Below are positions 35,085 through 45,274 of a stretch of DNA of 64,000 nt, in pieces (the stretch's first letter is position 1; the number at the start of each line of letters is the position of its first letter). The position numbers and the translations under genes are program-made. Where the stretch lies: NCBI RefSeq assembly GCF_030062585.1, contig NZ_CP071935.1, positions 556,938 through 620,937 on the forward strand, read 5' to 3'. The DNA comes from Helicobacter pylori. Its GTDB lineage: Bacteria; Campylobacterota; Campylobacteria; Campylobacterales; Helicobacteraceae. The notes beneath the pieces were generated by a model. It was not told the DNA's origin. It did no database searches and worked only from the letters and a program-made list of their open reading frames with translations.

Positions 35085-38000
35085 ATGAATGAAGAAAACG
35101 ATAAACTTGAAACTTCTAAAAAAGCCCAACAAGATTCACCCCAAGATCTATCTAATGAAGAAGCAACAGAAGCCAATCATTTTGAAGATCTTTTAAAAGA
35201 AGAAAGCTCAGACAATCATCTTGACAACCCCACAGAAACTAAAACCCAAGAAACTAAAACCCATTTTGATGAAGACAAGCTAGAAGAAACCCAAACTCAA
35301 ATAGATTCTGGAGGTAATGAAACTTCAGAATCTAGCAATGGCAGTCTGGCAGACAAGTTATTCAAGAAAGCCAGAAAATTAGTTGATGATAAAAGACCTT
35401 TCACTCAGCAAAAGAGTTTAGATGAAGAAGCCCAAAAACTGAACGAAGAAGACGATCAAGAAAATAATGAGTATCAAGAAAATAATGAGTATCAAGAAGA
35501 AACTCAAACGGACTTAATTGATGATGAAACTTCTAAAAAAGCCCAACAAGATTCACCCCAAGATCTATCTAATGAAGAAGCAACAGAAGCCAATCATTTT
35601 GAAGATTCTTTAAAAGAAGAAAGCTCAGACAATCATCTTGACAATTCCGCAGAAACTAAAACCCAAGAAACTAAAACCCATTTTGATGAAGACAAGCTAG
35701 AAGAAATAACTGACGACTCTAACGATCAAGAGATTATCAAAGGAAGCAAAAAGAAATACATTATTGGTGGCATTGTAGTCGCTGTTCTTATCGTGATTAT
35801 TTTATTTTCTAGAAGCATTTTTCACTACTTTATACCTTTGGAAGATAAAAGCTCTCGTTTTAGCAAAGACAGGAATCTTTATGTTAATGATGAAATCCAA
35901 ATAAGGCAAGAGTATAACCGATTGCTAAAAGAACGGAATGAAAAAGGCAATATGATCGATAAGAATCTTTTCTTCAATGACGATCCCAATAGAACCTTAT
36001 ACAACTATTTGAATATTGCAGAAATTGAGGACAAAAACCCATTGAGAGCCTTTTATGAGTGTATTAGTAATGGTGGCAACTATGAAGAATGTTTGAAGCT
36101 TATCAAAGACAAAAAACTTCAAGATCAAATGAAAAAGACTCTAGAGGCTTATAACGACTGCATCAAAAACGCCAAAACTGAAGAAGAAAGGATTAAGTGT
36201 TTAGATTTAATCAAAGATGAAAACCTGAAAAAAAGCTTACTGAACCAACAAAAAGTTCAAGTGGCTCTAGATTGTTTGAAAAACGCTAAAACCGATGAAG
36301 AACGGAAAGAGTGCCTAAAACTCATAAATGACCCTGAGATTAGAGAGAAATTCCGTAAGGAATTAGAGCTTCAAAAAGAGCTTCAAGAGTATAAGGATTG
36401 TATCAAAAACGCCAAAACAGAGGCTGAGAAAAACGAATGCTTGAAAGGCTTGTCTAAAGAAGCTATAGAAAGATTGAAACAGCAAGCGCTAGATTGTTTG
36501 AAAAACGCTAAAACCGATGAAGAACGAAACGAGTGCTTGAAAAATATTCCCCAAGACTTGCAAAAAGAACTACTAGCTGATATGAGCGTCAAGGCTTACA
36601 AGGACTGCGTTTCAAAAGCTAGGAATGAAAAAGAGAAACAAGAATGCGAGAAATTACTCACGCCCGAAGCGAAAAAAAAGTTAGAACAACAGGTTCTAGA
36701 TTGTCTGAAAAACGCTAAAACCGATGAAGAACGAAAAAAGTGTTTGAAAGATCTCCCTAAAGACTTACAAAGCGATATTTTAGCTAAAGAGAGTCTGAAA
36801 GCTTATAAAGACTGCACATCTCAAGCCAAAACTGAAGATGAGAAAAAAGAGTGTGAGAAATTACTCACCCCTGAAGCGAAAAAACTTTTAGAAGAAGAAG
36901 CCAAAGAGAGCGTTAAGGCTTATTTGGATTGTGTATCTCAAGCCAAAACTGAAGATGAGAAAAAAGAGTGTGAGAAATTACTCACCCCTGAAGCGAAAAA
37001 AAAGTTAGAAGAAGCTAAAAAAAGCGTTAAGGCTTATTTGGATTGCGTATCTCAAGCCAAAACTGAAGATGAGAAAAAAGAATGCGAGAAATTACTCACC
37101 CCTGAAGCGAAAAAACTTTTAGAGCAACAAGCGCTAGATTGTTTGAAAAACGCTAAAACCGAAGCTGAGAAAAAAAGGTGTGTCAAAGATCTCCCTAAAG
37201 ACTTGCAGAAAAAGGTTTTAGCCAAAGAGAGCGTTAGGGTTTATTTGGATTGCGTATCAAGAGCCAAAAACGAAGCTGAAAGAAAAGAATGCGAGAAATT
37301 ACTCACCCCTGAAGCGAGAAAGCTATTAGAAGAAGCTAAAAAAAGCGTTAAAGCTTATAAAGACTGCGTATCAAGAGCCAGGAATGAAAAAGAGAAAAAA
37401 GAATGCGAGAAATTACTCACCCCTGAAGCGAGAAAACTTTTAGAGAAGCAAGCACTAGATTGTTTGAAAAACGCTAAAACCGAAGCTGATAAAAAAAGGT
37501 GTGTCAAAGATCTCCCTAAAGACTTGCAGAAAAAGGTTTTAGCCAAAGAGAGCGTTAAGGCTTATTTGGATTGCGTATCTCAAGCTAAAACTGAAGATGA
37601 GAAAAGAGAGTGTGAGAAATTACTCACCCCTGAAGCGAGAAAACTATTAGAAGAAGCTAAAGAGAGTGTTAAGGCTTATAAAGACTGCGTATCAAGAGCC
37701 AGGAATGAAAAAGAGAAACAAGAATGCGAGAAATTACTCACCCCTGAAGCGAGAAAACTATTAGAGCAAGAAGTTAAAGAGAGTGTTAAGGCTTATAAAG
37801 ACTGCGTATCAAGAGCCAGGAATGAAAAAGAGAAAAAAGAGTGTGAGAAATTACTCACGCCTGAAGCAAGAAAACTTTTAGAGAATCAAGCGCTAGATTG
37901 TTTGAAAAACGCTAAAACCGAAGCTGAGAAAAAAAGGTGTGTCAAAGATCTCCCTAAAGACTTACAGAAAAAGGTTTTAGCCAAAGAGAGCGTCAAGGCT

Positions 38001-40286
38001 TATTTAGACTGCGTTTCAAGAGCTAGGAATGAAAAAGAGAAACAAGAATGCGAGAAATTACTCACGCCTGAAGCGAAAAAACTATTAGAAGAAGCTAAAG
38101 AGAGCCTTAAAGCTTATAAGGACTGCCTCTCTCAAGCTAGAAATGAAACTGAAAGGAGAGCTTGCGAGAAATTACTCACGCCTGAAGCGAGGAAACTCTT
38201 AGAGCAAGAAGTTAAAAAGAGCGTTAAGGCTTATTTGGATTGCGTTTCAAGAGCTAGGAATGAAAAAGAGAAACAAGAATGCGAGAAATTACTCACGCCT
38301 GAAGCTAGGAAATTTTTAGAGAAGCAAGCGCTAGATTGTTTGGAAAAAGCTAGAAATGAAGAAGAAAGAAAAGCATGTTTTAAAAATCTTCCTAAAGACT
38401 TACAGAAAAATGTTTTAGCTAAAGAGAGCCTTAAAGCTTATAAGGACTGTCTCTCTCAAGCTAGAAATGAAGAAGAAAGGAGAGCTTGCGAGAAATTACT
38501 CACCCCTGAAGCGAGGAAACTCTTAGAGCAAGAAGTTAAGAATAGCGTTAAGGCTTATTTGGACTGCGTATCAAGAGCTAGGAATGAAAAAGAAAAACAG
38601 GAATGCGAGAAATTGCTCACCCCTGAAGCGAGGAAATTTTTAGCGAAAGAACTCCAACAAAAAGATAAAGCGATAAAAGATTGCTTGAAGAACGCCGATC
38701 CTAACGACAGAGCGGCTATTATGAAGTGTTTGGATGGTTTGAGCGATGAAGAGAAGCTCAAATACCTGCAAGAAGCTAGAGAAAAGGCTGTTGCGGATTG
38801 TTTGGCTATGGCTAAAACCGATGAAGAAAAAAGGAAATGCCAAAACCTTTATAGCGATTTGATCCAAGAAATCCAAAATAAAAAGGCACAGAACAAACAA
38901 AATCAATTGAGTAAAACAGAAAGGTTGCATCAAGCAAGCGAGTGTTTGGATAACTTAGATGACCCTACTGATCAAGAAGCCATAGAGCAATGTTTAGAGG
39001 GATTGAGCGATAGCGAAAGGGCGCTAATTCTAGGAATCAAACGACAAGCTGATGAAGTGGATCGGATTTATAGCGATCTAAGAAGCCGCAAAACCTTTGA
39101 TAACATGGCGGCTAAAGGTTATCCATTGTTGCCAATGGATTTTAAAAATGGTGGCGATATTGCCACTATTAACGCCACTAATGTTGATGCGGACAAAATA
39201 GCTAGCGATAATCCTATTTATGCTTCCATAGAGCCTGATATTACTAAGCAATACGAAACAGAGAAAACCATTAAGGATAAGAATTTAGAAGCTAAATTAG
39301 CTAAGGCTTTAGGTGGCGATAAAAAAGATGATGATAAAGAAAAAAGTAAAAAACCCACAGCAGAAACTAAAGCAGAAAGCAATAAGATAGACAAAGATGT
39401 CGCAGAAACCGCTAAAAATATCAGCGAAATCGCTCTTAAGAACAAAAAAGAAAAGAGTGGGGATTTCGTAGATGAAAATGGTAATCCCATTGATGATAAA
39501 AAGAAAGAAGAAAAACAAGATGAAACAAGCCCTGTCAAACAGGCCTTTATAGGCAAGAGTGATCCCACATTTGTTTTAGCGCAATACACCCCCATTGAAA
39601 TCACTCTGACTTCTAAAGTAGATGCCACCCTCACGGGTATAGTGAGTGGGGTTGTAGCCAAAGATGTATGGAACATGAACGGCACTATGATCTTATTAGA
39701 CAAAGGCACTAAGGTGTATGGGAATTATCAAAGCGTGAAAGGTGGCACGCCTATTATGACTCGTTTAATGATAGTCTTTACTAAAGCCATTACGCCTGAT
39801 GGGGTGATAATACCTCTAGCAAACGCTCAAGCAGCAGGCATGCTGGGTGAAGCAGGGGTAGATGGCTATGTGAATAATCACTTCATGAAGCGTATAGGCT
39901 TTGCTGTGATAGCAAGCGTGGTTAATAGCTTCTTGCAAACCGCGCCTATCATAGCTTTAGATAAACTCATAGGCCTTGGCAAAGGTAGAAGTGAAAGGAC
40001 ACCTGAATTTAATTACGCTTTGGGTCAAGCTATCAATGGCAGTATGCAAAGTTCAGCTCAGATGTCTAATCAAATTCTAGGGCAACTGATGAATATCCCC
40101 CCAAGTTTTTACAAAAATGAGGGCGATAGTATTAAGATTCTCACAATGGACGATATTGATTTTAGCGGCGTGTATGATGTTAAAATTACCAACAAATCTG
40201 TGGTAGATGAAATTATCAAACAAAGCACCAAAACTTTGTCTAGAGAACATGAAGAAATCACCACAAGCCCCAAAGGTGGCAATTGA
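35085..40286 (+). CDS. cagY: CagY, giant repeat-containing VirB10-like protein
   Basis: CagY (1733 aa) is the VirB10 homologue, essential, surface-reaching and able to tune or switch off secretion by repeat recombination. In order: an acidic start with a duplicated block (residues 9-68 and 148-208); a membrane helix at about 226-243 (IIGGIVVAVLIVIILF); a middle repeat region at about 325-1215 made of short helical modules with paired Cys (DCLKNAKTEAEKKRCVKDL, ECEKLLTPEARKLLE); an acidic linker; and the VirB10 domain at about 1480-1640 (DVWNMNGTMILLDKG). The frame is intact throughout. Confidence 0.96.
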   Translation: MNEENDKLETSKKAQQDSPQDLSNEEATEANHFEDLLKEESSDNHLDNPTETKTQETKTHFDEDKLEETQTQIDSGGNETSESSNGSLADKLFKKARKLVDDKRPFTQQKSLDEEAQKLNEEDDQENNEYQENNEYQEETQTDLIDDETSKKAQQDSPQDLSNEEATEANHFEDSLKEESSDNHLDNSAETKTQETKTHFDEDKLEEITDDSNDQEIIKGSKKKYIIGGIVVAVLIVIILFSRSIFHYFIPLEDKSSRFSKDRNLYVNDEIQIRQEYNRLLKERNEKGNMIDKNLFFNDDPNRTLYNYLNIAEIEDKNPLRAFYECISNGGNYEECLKLIKDKKLQDQMKKTLEAYNDCIKNAKTEEERIKCLDLIKDENLKKSLLNQQKVQVALDCLKNAKTDEERKECLKLINDPEIREKFRKELELQKELQEYKDCIKNAKTEAEKNECLKGLSKEAIERLKQQALDCLKNAKTDEERNECLKNIPQDLQKELLADMSVKAYKDCVSKARNEKEKQECEKLLTPEAKKKLEQQVLDCLKNAKTDEERKKCLKDLPKDLQSDILAKESLKAYKDCTSQAKTEDEKKECEKLLTPEAKKLLEEEAKESVKAYLDCVSQAKTEDEKKECEKLLTPEAKKKLEEAKKSVKAYLDCVSQAKTEDEKKECEKLLTPEAKKLLEQQALDCLKNAKTEAEKKRCVKDLPKDLQKKVLAKESVRVYLDCVSRAKNEAERKECEKLLTPEARKLLEEAKKSVKAYKDCVSRARNEKEKKECEKLLTPEARKLLEKQALDCLKNAKTEADKKRCVKDLPKDLQKKVLAKESVKAYLDCVSQAKTEDEKRECEKLLTPEARKLLEEAKESVKAYKDCVSRARNEKEKQECEKLLTPEARKLLEQEVKESVKAYKDCVSRARNEKEKKECEKLLTPEARKLLENQALDCLKNAKTEAEKKRCVKDLPKDLQKKVLAKESVKAYLDCVSRARNEKEKQECEKLLTPEAKKLLEEAKESLKAYKDCLSQARNETERRACEKLLTPEARKLLEQEVKKSVKAYLDCVSRARNEKEKQECEKLLTPEARKFLEKQALDCLEKARNEEERKACFKNLPKDLQKNVLAKESLKAYKDCLSQARNEEERRACEKLLTPEARKLLEQEVKNSVKAYLDCVSRARNEKEKQECEKLLTPEARKFLAKELQQKDKAIKDCLKNADPNDRAAIMKCLDGLSDEEKLKYLQEAREKAVADCLAMAKTDEEKRKCQNLYSDLIQEIQNKKAQNKQNQLSKTERLHQASECLDNLDDPTDQEAIEQCLEGLSDSERALILGIKRQADEVDRIYSDLRSRKTFDNMAAKGYPLLPMDFKNGGDIATINATNVDADKIASDNPIYASIEPDITKQYETEKTIKDKNLEAKLAKALGGDKKDDDKEKSKKPTAETKAESNKIDKDVAETAKNISEIALKNKKEKSGDFVDENGNPIDDKKKEEKQDETSPVKQAFIGKSDPTFVLAQYTPIEITLTSKVDATLTGIVSGVVAKDVWNMNGTMILLDKGTKVYGNYQSVKGGTPIMTRLMIVFTKAITPDGVIIPLANAQAAGMLGEAGVDGYVNNHFMKRIGFAVIASVVNSFLQTAPIIALDKLIGLGKGRSERTPEFNYALGQAINGSMQSSAQMSNQILGQLMNIPPSFYKNEGDSIKILTMDDIDFSGVYDVKITNKSVVDEIIKQSTKTLSREHEEITTSPKGGN
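35109..35706 (+). repeat. cagY 5' repeat region: direct repeat of about 180 bp
   Basis: The block starting GAAACTTCTAAAAAAGCC at 35109 recurs at 35526, 417 bases later, and both copies run about 180 bases to CTAGAAGAAA. The copies differ by only a few bases. Between them an 18-bp unit (AATAATGAGTATCAAGAA) is repeated in tandem near 35463. Recombination between the copies would delete 139 codons in frame. Confidence 0.85.
36060..38740 (+). repeat. cagY middle repeat region
   Basis: About 2.7 kb is built from two kinds of module in irregular order: one reading GCGCTAGATTGTTTGAAAAA (ALDCLKNAKT) and one reading TGCGAGAAATTACTCACCCC (CEKLLTPEA). Many copies are identical over 40 or more bases and in the same phase of the codon. 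This permits in-frame gains and losses by RecA recombination, a well-described cause of change in cag function during infection. Confidence 0.9.
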
Positions 40287-40421
40287 TTCAAGAGAAAGGA
40301 TAAAATATATTCATGTTATTAAACTCGGTTCTTTACAAAATAAAAGACAAAACCAACTAGGCTATTCTAGAGGATATAGTGGCGAAAAAAAACCAAGCAA
40401 AAACAATGAAAGGAAACAGCA

Positions 40422-41021
40422 ATGGAACTCGGTTTCAATGAAACAGAAAGACAAAAGATCTTAGATAGCAACAGTTCTCTTATGAGAAATGCGAATGAAG
40501 TAAGGGATAAGTTTATTCAAAATTACGCCACTTCTTTAAAAGATAGCAACGATCCACAAGATTTTTTGAGAAGGGTTCAAGAGTTAAGAATCAATATGCA
40601 AAAGAATTTTATTAGTTTTGATACTTATTACAACTATTTGAACAACCTTGTGTTAGCCAGTTACAATCGTTGCAAACAAGAAAAGACTTTTGCAGAAAGC
40701 ACGATCAAAAATGAACTAACGCTTGGAGAGTTTGTTGCAGAAATTTCTGACAACTTCAATAATTTCATGTGTGATGAAGTGGCAAGAATTTCAGACCTAG
40801 TGGCTTCTTATCTGCCAAGAGAGTATTTACCGCCATTCATAGATGGCAATATGATGGGCGTGGCGTTTCAGATTCTAGGGATAGATGATTTTGGGAAAAA
40901 GCTCAATGAGATTGTCCAAGATATAGGGACTAAATATATCATTTTGAGCAAAAATAAGACTTATCTCACTTCTTTAGAAAGAGCTAAATTGATAACCCAA
41001 TTAAAATTAAATTTGGAATAA
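40422..41021 (+). CDS. cagZ: CagZ, Cag-beta stabilising protein
   Basis: CagZ (199 aa) is a soluble helical protein that binds and stabilises the coupling protein Cag-beta. The ATG follows AAAGGAAA by seven bases. It has no signal peptide. A 135-base gap after cagY contains a TAAAATATATT stretch and small overlapping frames without support. Length equals HP0526 and the gene is intact. Confidence 0.93.
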   Translation: MELGFNETERQKILDSNSSLMRNANEVRDKFIQNYATSLKDSNDPQDFLRRVQELRINMQKNFISFDTYYNYLNNLVLASYNRCKQEKTFAESTIKNELTLGEFVAEISDNFNNFMCDEVARISDLVASYLPREYLPPFIDGNMMGVAFQILGIDDFGKKLNEIVQDIGTKYIILSKNKTYLTSLERAKLITQLKLNLE

Positions 41022-41025
41022 GAAC

Positions 41026-42018
41026 ATGACTGAAGACAGATTGAGTGCAGAAGATAAAAAATTTCTAGAAGTAGAAAGAGCTTTAAAAGAAGCGGCATTA
41101 AATCCTCTAAGGCATGCTACTGAAGAACTTTTTGGTGATTTTTTAAAAATGGAAAATATCACTGAGATTTGTTACAATGGGGACAAGGTTGTATGGGTTT
41201 TAAAAAATAATGGCGAATGGCAACCGTTTGATGTGAGAAACAAGAAAGCTTTTAGCCTGTCTCGTTTAATGCATTTTGCTCGGTGTTGTGCAAGTTTTAA
41301 GAAAAAAACAATAGACAACTATGAAAATCCTATTTTGAGCAGCAATTTAGCGAATGGTGAAAGGGTGCAGATTGTCCTTTCCCCTGTTACAGTTAATGAT
41401 GAAACCATTTCCATATCCATAAGGATACCTAGCAAAACAACCTATCCTCATAGCTTCTTTGAAGAGCAGGGTTTTTATAATCTACTAGATAACAAAGAAC
41501 AAGCGATCAGTGCGATTAAAGATGGTATTGCTATTGGTAAAAATGTGATTGTTTGTGGTGGCACAGGAAGCGGTAAAACGACTTATATCAAAAGCATCAT
41601 GGAGTTTATCCCCAAAGAAGAAAGGATCATATCCATTGAAGACACCGAAGAGATTGTATTCAAACACCACAAGAACTACACACAGCTTTTTTTTGGTGGG
41701 AATATCACCTCTGCTGATTGCTTAAAGTCATGTTTGAGAATGCGGCCTGATAGAATCATTTTAGGGGAACTCAGAAGCAGTGAGGCATACGATTTTTATA
41801 ATGTGCTTTGTAGCGGCCATAAAGGCACGCTAACCACTCTGCATGCAGGGAGCAGTGAAGAAGCGTTTATTCGTTTAGCTAACATGAGTTCATCTAATAG
41901 CGCAGCAAGGAATATCAAGTTTGAAAGTCTCATTGAAGGCTTTAAAGATTTGATTGATATAATCGTTCATATCAACCACCACAAACAGTGTGATGAATTT
42001 TATATCAAACATAGGTAG
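41026..42018 (+). CDS. virB11: Cag-alpha, VirB11-type ATPase
   Basis: Cag-alpha (HP0525, 330 aa) is the hexameric traffic ATPase of the VirB11 family at the inner face of the membrane. Walker A is at 178-185 (GGTGSGKT, catalytic Lys 184). An Asp box (ISIEDTEE), Walker B-like region (RMRPDRIILGELR) and His box (GHKGTLTTLHAG) follow in order. cagZ lies four bases upstream and cag-beta nine bases downstream, so the three are translated together. Confidence 0.97.
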   Translation: MTEDRLSAEDKKFLEVERALKEAALNPLRHATEELFGDFLKMENITEICYNGDKVVWVLKNNGEWQPFDVRNKKAFSLSRLMHFARCCASFKKKTIDNYENPILSSNLANGERVQIVLSPVTVNDETISISIRIPSKTTYPHSFFEEQGFYNLLDNKEQAISAIKDGIAIGKNVIVCGGTGSGKTTYIKSIMEFIPKEERIISIEDTEEIVFKHHKNYTQLFFGGNITSADCLKSCLRMRPDRIILGELRSSEAYDFYNVLCSGHKGTLTTLHAGSSEEAFIRLANMSSSNSAARNIKFESLIEGFKDLIDIIVHINHHKQCDEFYIKHR

Positions 42019-42026
42019 TAGGCATA

Positions 42027-44273
42027 ATGGAAGACTTTTTGTATAACACCTTATACTTCATAGAGGATTATAAGTTGGTTGTTATTTTTAGTTTCATAGG
42101 GTTAATAGCGTTATTTTTCCTCTACAAATTCATAAAAACTCAAAAAAAGGTTTTTAAAGATAAAGCTAACCAGCCTCAAAAGAAAAAAAGCTTTAAAGAA
42201 ATCATTATAGATGGGCTGAAAGAAAGGGTTAAAACCTTTGGCTTTTGGTTGCAAGCTATACTATTACTATCCTATTCTTTTATCACATCAGGGTTATTTT
42301 TCTTGATTCTCTTAGGTAATTTTTATGATGATAATCGATCGCCTGAAAGTGATGATGATCTTTTTGATATATGGGTCTATGCGATACAAGATTTTCCTAA
42401 TTACTATTTTAAGGCGCTCACTTTTAGCTCACTCAAGATTTATGGGTTCAATATATCCTTAGTCGTATATAGTTCTATTTTATGCTCTTATATATTCATT
42501 ACCTTTTTTGTGTGGTTCTTAAAATACTTAACTCGGACTAGAGATATAGGAGCGAATAAAAAAGTTGATGATCTCTTTGGTAGCGCGAGTTGGGAAACTG
42601 AAGAGAAAATGATCAAAGCCAAACTTATCACGCCCAACAACAAAAAACGCGCCTTTGACAAACGAGAGGTTATTGTAGGCAGGCGTGGCTTGGGGGATTT
42701 TATCGCTTATGCAGGACAGGCGTTCATTGGCTTGATTGCTCCTACCAGAAGCGGTAAAGGTGTGGGTTTCATCATGCCCAATATGATCAATTATCCTCAA
42801 AATATCGTTGTGTTTGACCCTAAAGCTGACACTATGGAAACTTGCGGGAAAATCAGAGAGAAACGCTTCAACCAAAAAGTGTTCATCTATGAACCTTTCT
42901 CCTTAAAAACACACCGATTTAATCCTTTCGCTTATGTGGATTTTGGTAATGATGTGGTTTTGACCGAAGACATACTCTCTCAAATTGACACACGCCTAAA
43001 AGGGCATGGGATGGTGGCTAGTGGAGGGGATTTTTCCACTCAAATCTTTGGATTGGCAAAGCTCGTGTTCCCTGAAAGACCTAATGAAAAAGATCCTTTT
43101 TTTAGCAATCAAGCGCGAAATCTTTTTGTCATCAATTGCAATATTTATAGGGATCTCATGTGGACTAAAAAGGGGCTTGAGTTTGTCAAAAGAAAAAAAA
43201 TCATCATGCCTGAAACCCCTACGATGTTTTTCATAGGTTCTATGGCAAGCGGTATCAACTTGATTGATGAAGACACAAACATGGAAAAAGTCGTGTCTCT
43301 GATGGAATTTTTTGGAGGTGAAGAAGATAAGAGTGGCGACAATCTAAGAGCGCTTAGTCCTGCTACTAGAAACATGTGGAATAGCTTCAAGACAATGGGC
43401 GGTGCTAGAGAAACTTATAGCTCGGTTCAAGGGGTATATACTTCAGCCTTTGCACCTTATAATAACGCCATGATTAGAAATTTCACAAGCGCTAATGATT
43501 TTGATTTCAGGCGTTTAAGGATCGATGCAGTGAGTATTGGTGTGATCGCTAATCCTAAAGAAAGCACTATTGTTGGACCGATATTAGAGCTGTTTTTCAA
43601 CGTGATGATTTATAGCAACCTTATTCTACCAATCCATGATCCACAATGCAAAAGAAGCTGCTTAATGCTCATGGACGAATTCACTTTGTGTGGCTATTTA
43701 GAGACCTTTGTTAAAGCGGTAGGGATTATGGCAGAATACAACATGCGCCCCGCTTTTGTGTTTCAAAGTAAGGCGCAACTAGAGAATGACCCCCCACTTG
43801 GTTATGGTAGGAATGGCGCTAAGACTATTTTAGACAACCTTTCTTTGAATATGTATTATGGAATCAACAACGATAACTACTATGAACACTTTGAAAAACT
43901 TTCTAAGGTGTTAGGGAAATACACAAGACAAGATGTGAGCCGAAGCATTGATGATAATACAGGTAAGACCAACACTTCTATCAGCAACAAGGAGCGGTTT
44001 TTGATGACCCCTGATGAATTGATGACTATGGGCGATGAGCTTATTATTTTAGAAAATACGCTCAAACCTATCAAATGCCACAAGGCGCTTTACTACGATG
44101 ATCCTTTCTTCACCGATGAACTCATTAAGGTGAGTCCAAGTTTGAGCAAGAAATACAAATTGGGGAAAGTGCCTGATCAAGCAACATTCTATGATGATTT
44201 GCAAGCCGCTAAAACCAGAGGCGAATTGAGTTATGATAAATCTTTAGTGCCTGTGGGTTCAAGCGAACTGTGA
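42027..44273 (+). CDS. virD4: Cag-beta (Cag5), VirD4-type coupling protein
   Basis: Cag-beta (HP0524, 748 aa) is the coupling protein that recruits CagA to the channel. Membrane helices lie at about 18-34, 74-94 and 145-170 (YSSILCSYIFITFFVWFL). Walker A is at 238-245 (APTRSGKG) and the VirD4 signature TrwB-like region includes NIVVFDPKADTME and LMLMDEFTLCGYLE (Walker B). The gene is intact and ends the plus-strand cagV-to-Cag-beta unit. Confidence 0.96.
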   Translation: MEDFLYNTLYFIEDYKLVVIFSFIGLIALFFLYKFIKTQKKVFKDKANQPQKKKSFKEIIIDGLKERVKTFGFWLQAILLLSYSFITSGLFFLILLGNFYDDNRSPESDDDLFDIWVYAIQDFPNYYFKALTFSSLKIYGFNISLVVYSSILCSYIFITFFVWFLKYLTRTRDIGANKKVDDLFGSASWETEEKMIKAKLITPNNKKRAFDKREVIVGRRGLGDFIAYAGQAFIGLIAPTRSGKGVGFIMPNMINYPQNIVVFDPKADTMETCGKIREKRFNQKVFIYEPFSLKTHRFNPFAYVDFGNDVVLTEDILSQIDTRLKGHGMVASGGDFSTQIFGLAKLVFPERPNEKDPFFSNQARNLFVINCNIYRDLMWTKKGLEFVKRKKIIMPETPTMFFIGSMASGINLIDEDTNMEKVVSLMEFFGGEEDKSGDNLRALSPATRNMWNSFKTMGGARETYSSVQGVYTSAFAPYNNAMIRNFTSANDFDFRRLRIDAVSIGVIANPKESTIVGPILELFFNVMIYSNLILPIHDPQCKRSCLMLMDEFTLCGYLETFVKAVGIMAEYNMRPAFVFQSKAQLENDPPLGYGRNGAKTILDNLSLNMYYGINNDNYYEHFEKLSKVLGKYTRQDVSRSIDDNTGKTNTSISNKERFLMTPDELMTMGDELIILENTLKPIKCHKALYYDDPFFTDELIKVSPSLSKKYKLGKVPDQATFYDDLQAAKTRGELSYDKSLVPVGSSEL

Positions 44274-44755
44274 TTTTAATTTCTAATCATTAGTTTCGTT
44301 TTGGAAATCTTTCAAAATCAGATCAGGTGCTTCTTTGCTAAAAAATATGATCTTTGTCTTGCATGAAGCGTTTGAGTTTTCCTATATCTTTAATGGAATT
44401 TTCACTCACCAAAAGCTTGTGTGTTCTTTGTTTTGCCAACCATCGCTTTTATTGGATTGCTGCATGCACTAGGTTAAAATTCATCAAGTCATTCTTACAG
44501 CACCCATGCTCAGAGAAAATGGTGCGAATTGGAAGAATTCTTACGCTATATGTTCTTATAAGGAAGGCAAAAAGCCTATTCCAAAAAATAAAAAGACAGA
44601 ATATCTTAACAAAAAGAATCAAAATATATTTTAAAAAGATTAAAAGATAATGATGCAAATAATTATTATTATAAATTTGTAAGATAGTAGGAGTATACCA
44701 CCAAGATTGCTTATAAAAATTATAAAGATTCAAAATAAGTTAATTCTAGCATGCT
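44274..44755. other. Gap between convergent cag-beta and cag-gamma
   Basis: The 480 bases carry no intact gene. Frames on both strands at 44354-44650 and 44449-44733 are rich in Leu/Ile/Lys from AT composition and have no ribosome site. A remnant on the minus strand (44283-44448) is described separately. I see no strong terminator. Confidence 0.6.
44283..44448 (-). pseudogene. Possible gene remnant with a T-tract frameshift
   Basis: On the minus strand one frame reads KRWLAKQRTHKLLVSENSIK and DIGKLKRFMQDKDHIF and stops at a run of six T; with five T it would continue SKEAPDLILKDFQNETND to a TAG at 44283-44285. The two halves together look like a short coherent helical C-terminus of about 54 residues. 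There is no start codon. I do not recognise the family, and chance is possible. Confidence 0.3.
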
Positions 44756-45265
44756 TTATTCGTTATATCGCACCTGAGAATAAATGCAACGGAATTTTTT
44801 CACGTAAGCGCCATTAGGGTCATGTTTCATTCCCCCATTGTAAGCGCCTATTGCCATTTCTACTAATTGATACACGCTTTTGTTGGGGTGTTTTTGTTTG
44901 TAGTAGTCAAAATTTTCTTTTAAAATTTGTTTGGCTAATTGGATCGCAAAACCCACATCGTTTAACAATTTGTATTTGAGGAGCGTTTTAGAATAGGTAG
45001 GGTAGAACTTTTTAGCGGTGTTTAAAGTGATATGAAACATGGAATAAGAAGTGTCTTTAAGGGATTTTTTTCGCTTGTTGTTCAACCCTAGAGAGCTTTC
45101 TAGTAAAGCGATAGAGATGAGCGTTCTGCACACCACTTCATTGTTGCAACCTTTTTGATGGATATGGATAAGATTTTCGTATTGCTTGAAACTAATGGCT
45201 ACCTTTTGGCATGGATAGCCTAAGGAACTAAGGAGTAAGGTCAGACAAATCCATTTCTCAAACAA
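44756..45265 (-). CDS. Cag-gamma, VirB1-like lytic transglycosylase
   Basis: Cag-gamma (HP0523, 169 aa) is a muramidase that opens the peptidoglycan layer for assembly of the cag machine. Residues 1-19 are a signal peptide (ICLTLLLSSLGYPC). The lytic transglycosylase fold shows the catalytic Glu in LLESSLGLN and the later MAIGAYNGGMKH motif. It follows cag3 by nine bases on the minus strand. Confidence 0.93.
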   Translation of the reverse strand: MFEKWICLTLLLSSLGYPCQKVAISFKQYENLIHIHQKGCNNEVVCRTLISIALLESSLGLNNKRKKSLKDTSYSMFHITLNTAKKFYPTYSKTLLKYKLLNDVGFAIQLAKQILKENFDYYKQKHPNKSVYQLVEMAIGAYNGGMKHDPNGAYVKKFRCIYSQVRYNE

Positions 45266-45274
45266 AATTTTAAC

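Noticed and set aside
36060..38740. Dense regular repeats that could suggest a CRISPR array or satellite
   Set aside because: The units are in frame inside cagY, vary in length and have no unique spacers of constant size.
40207..40464. Open frame bridging the end of cagY and the start of cagZ
   Set aside because: It overlaps both known genes in another frame and has no start signal or family.
44354..44733. Two open frames on opposite strands after cag-beta
   Set aside because: Both are low-complexity products of AT-rich sequence without ribosome sites; only the short minus-strand remnant at 44283-44448 looks coherent.
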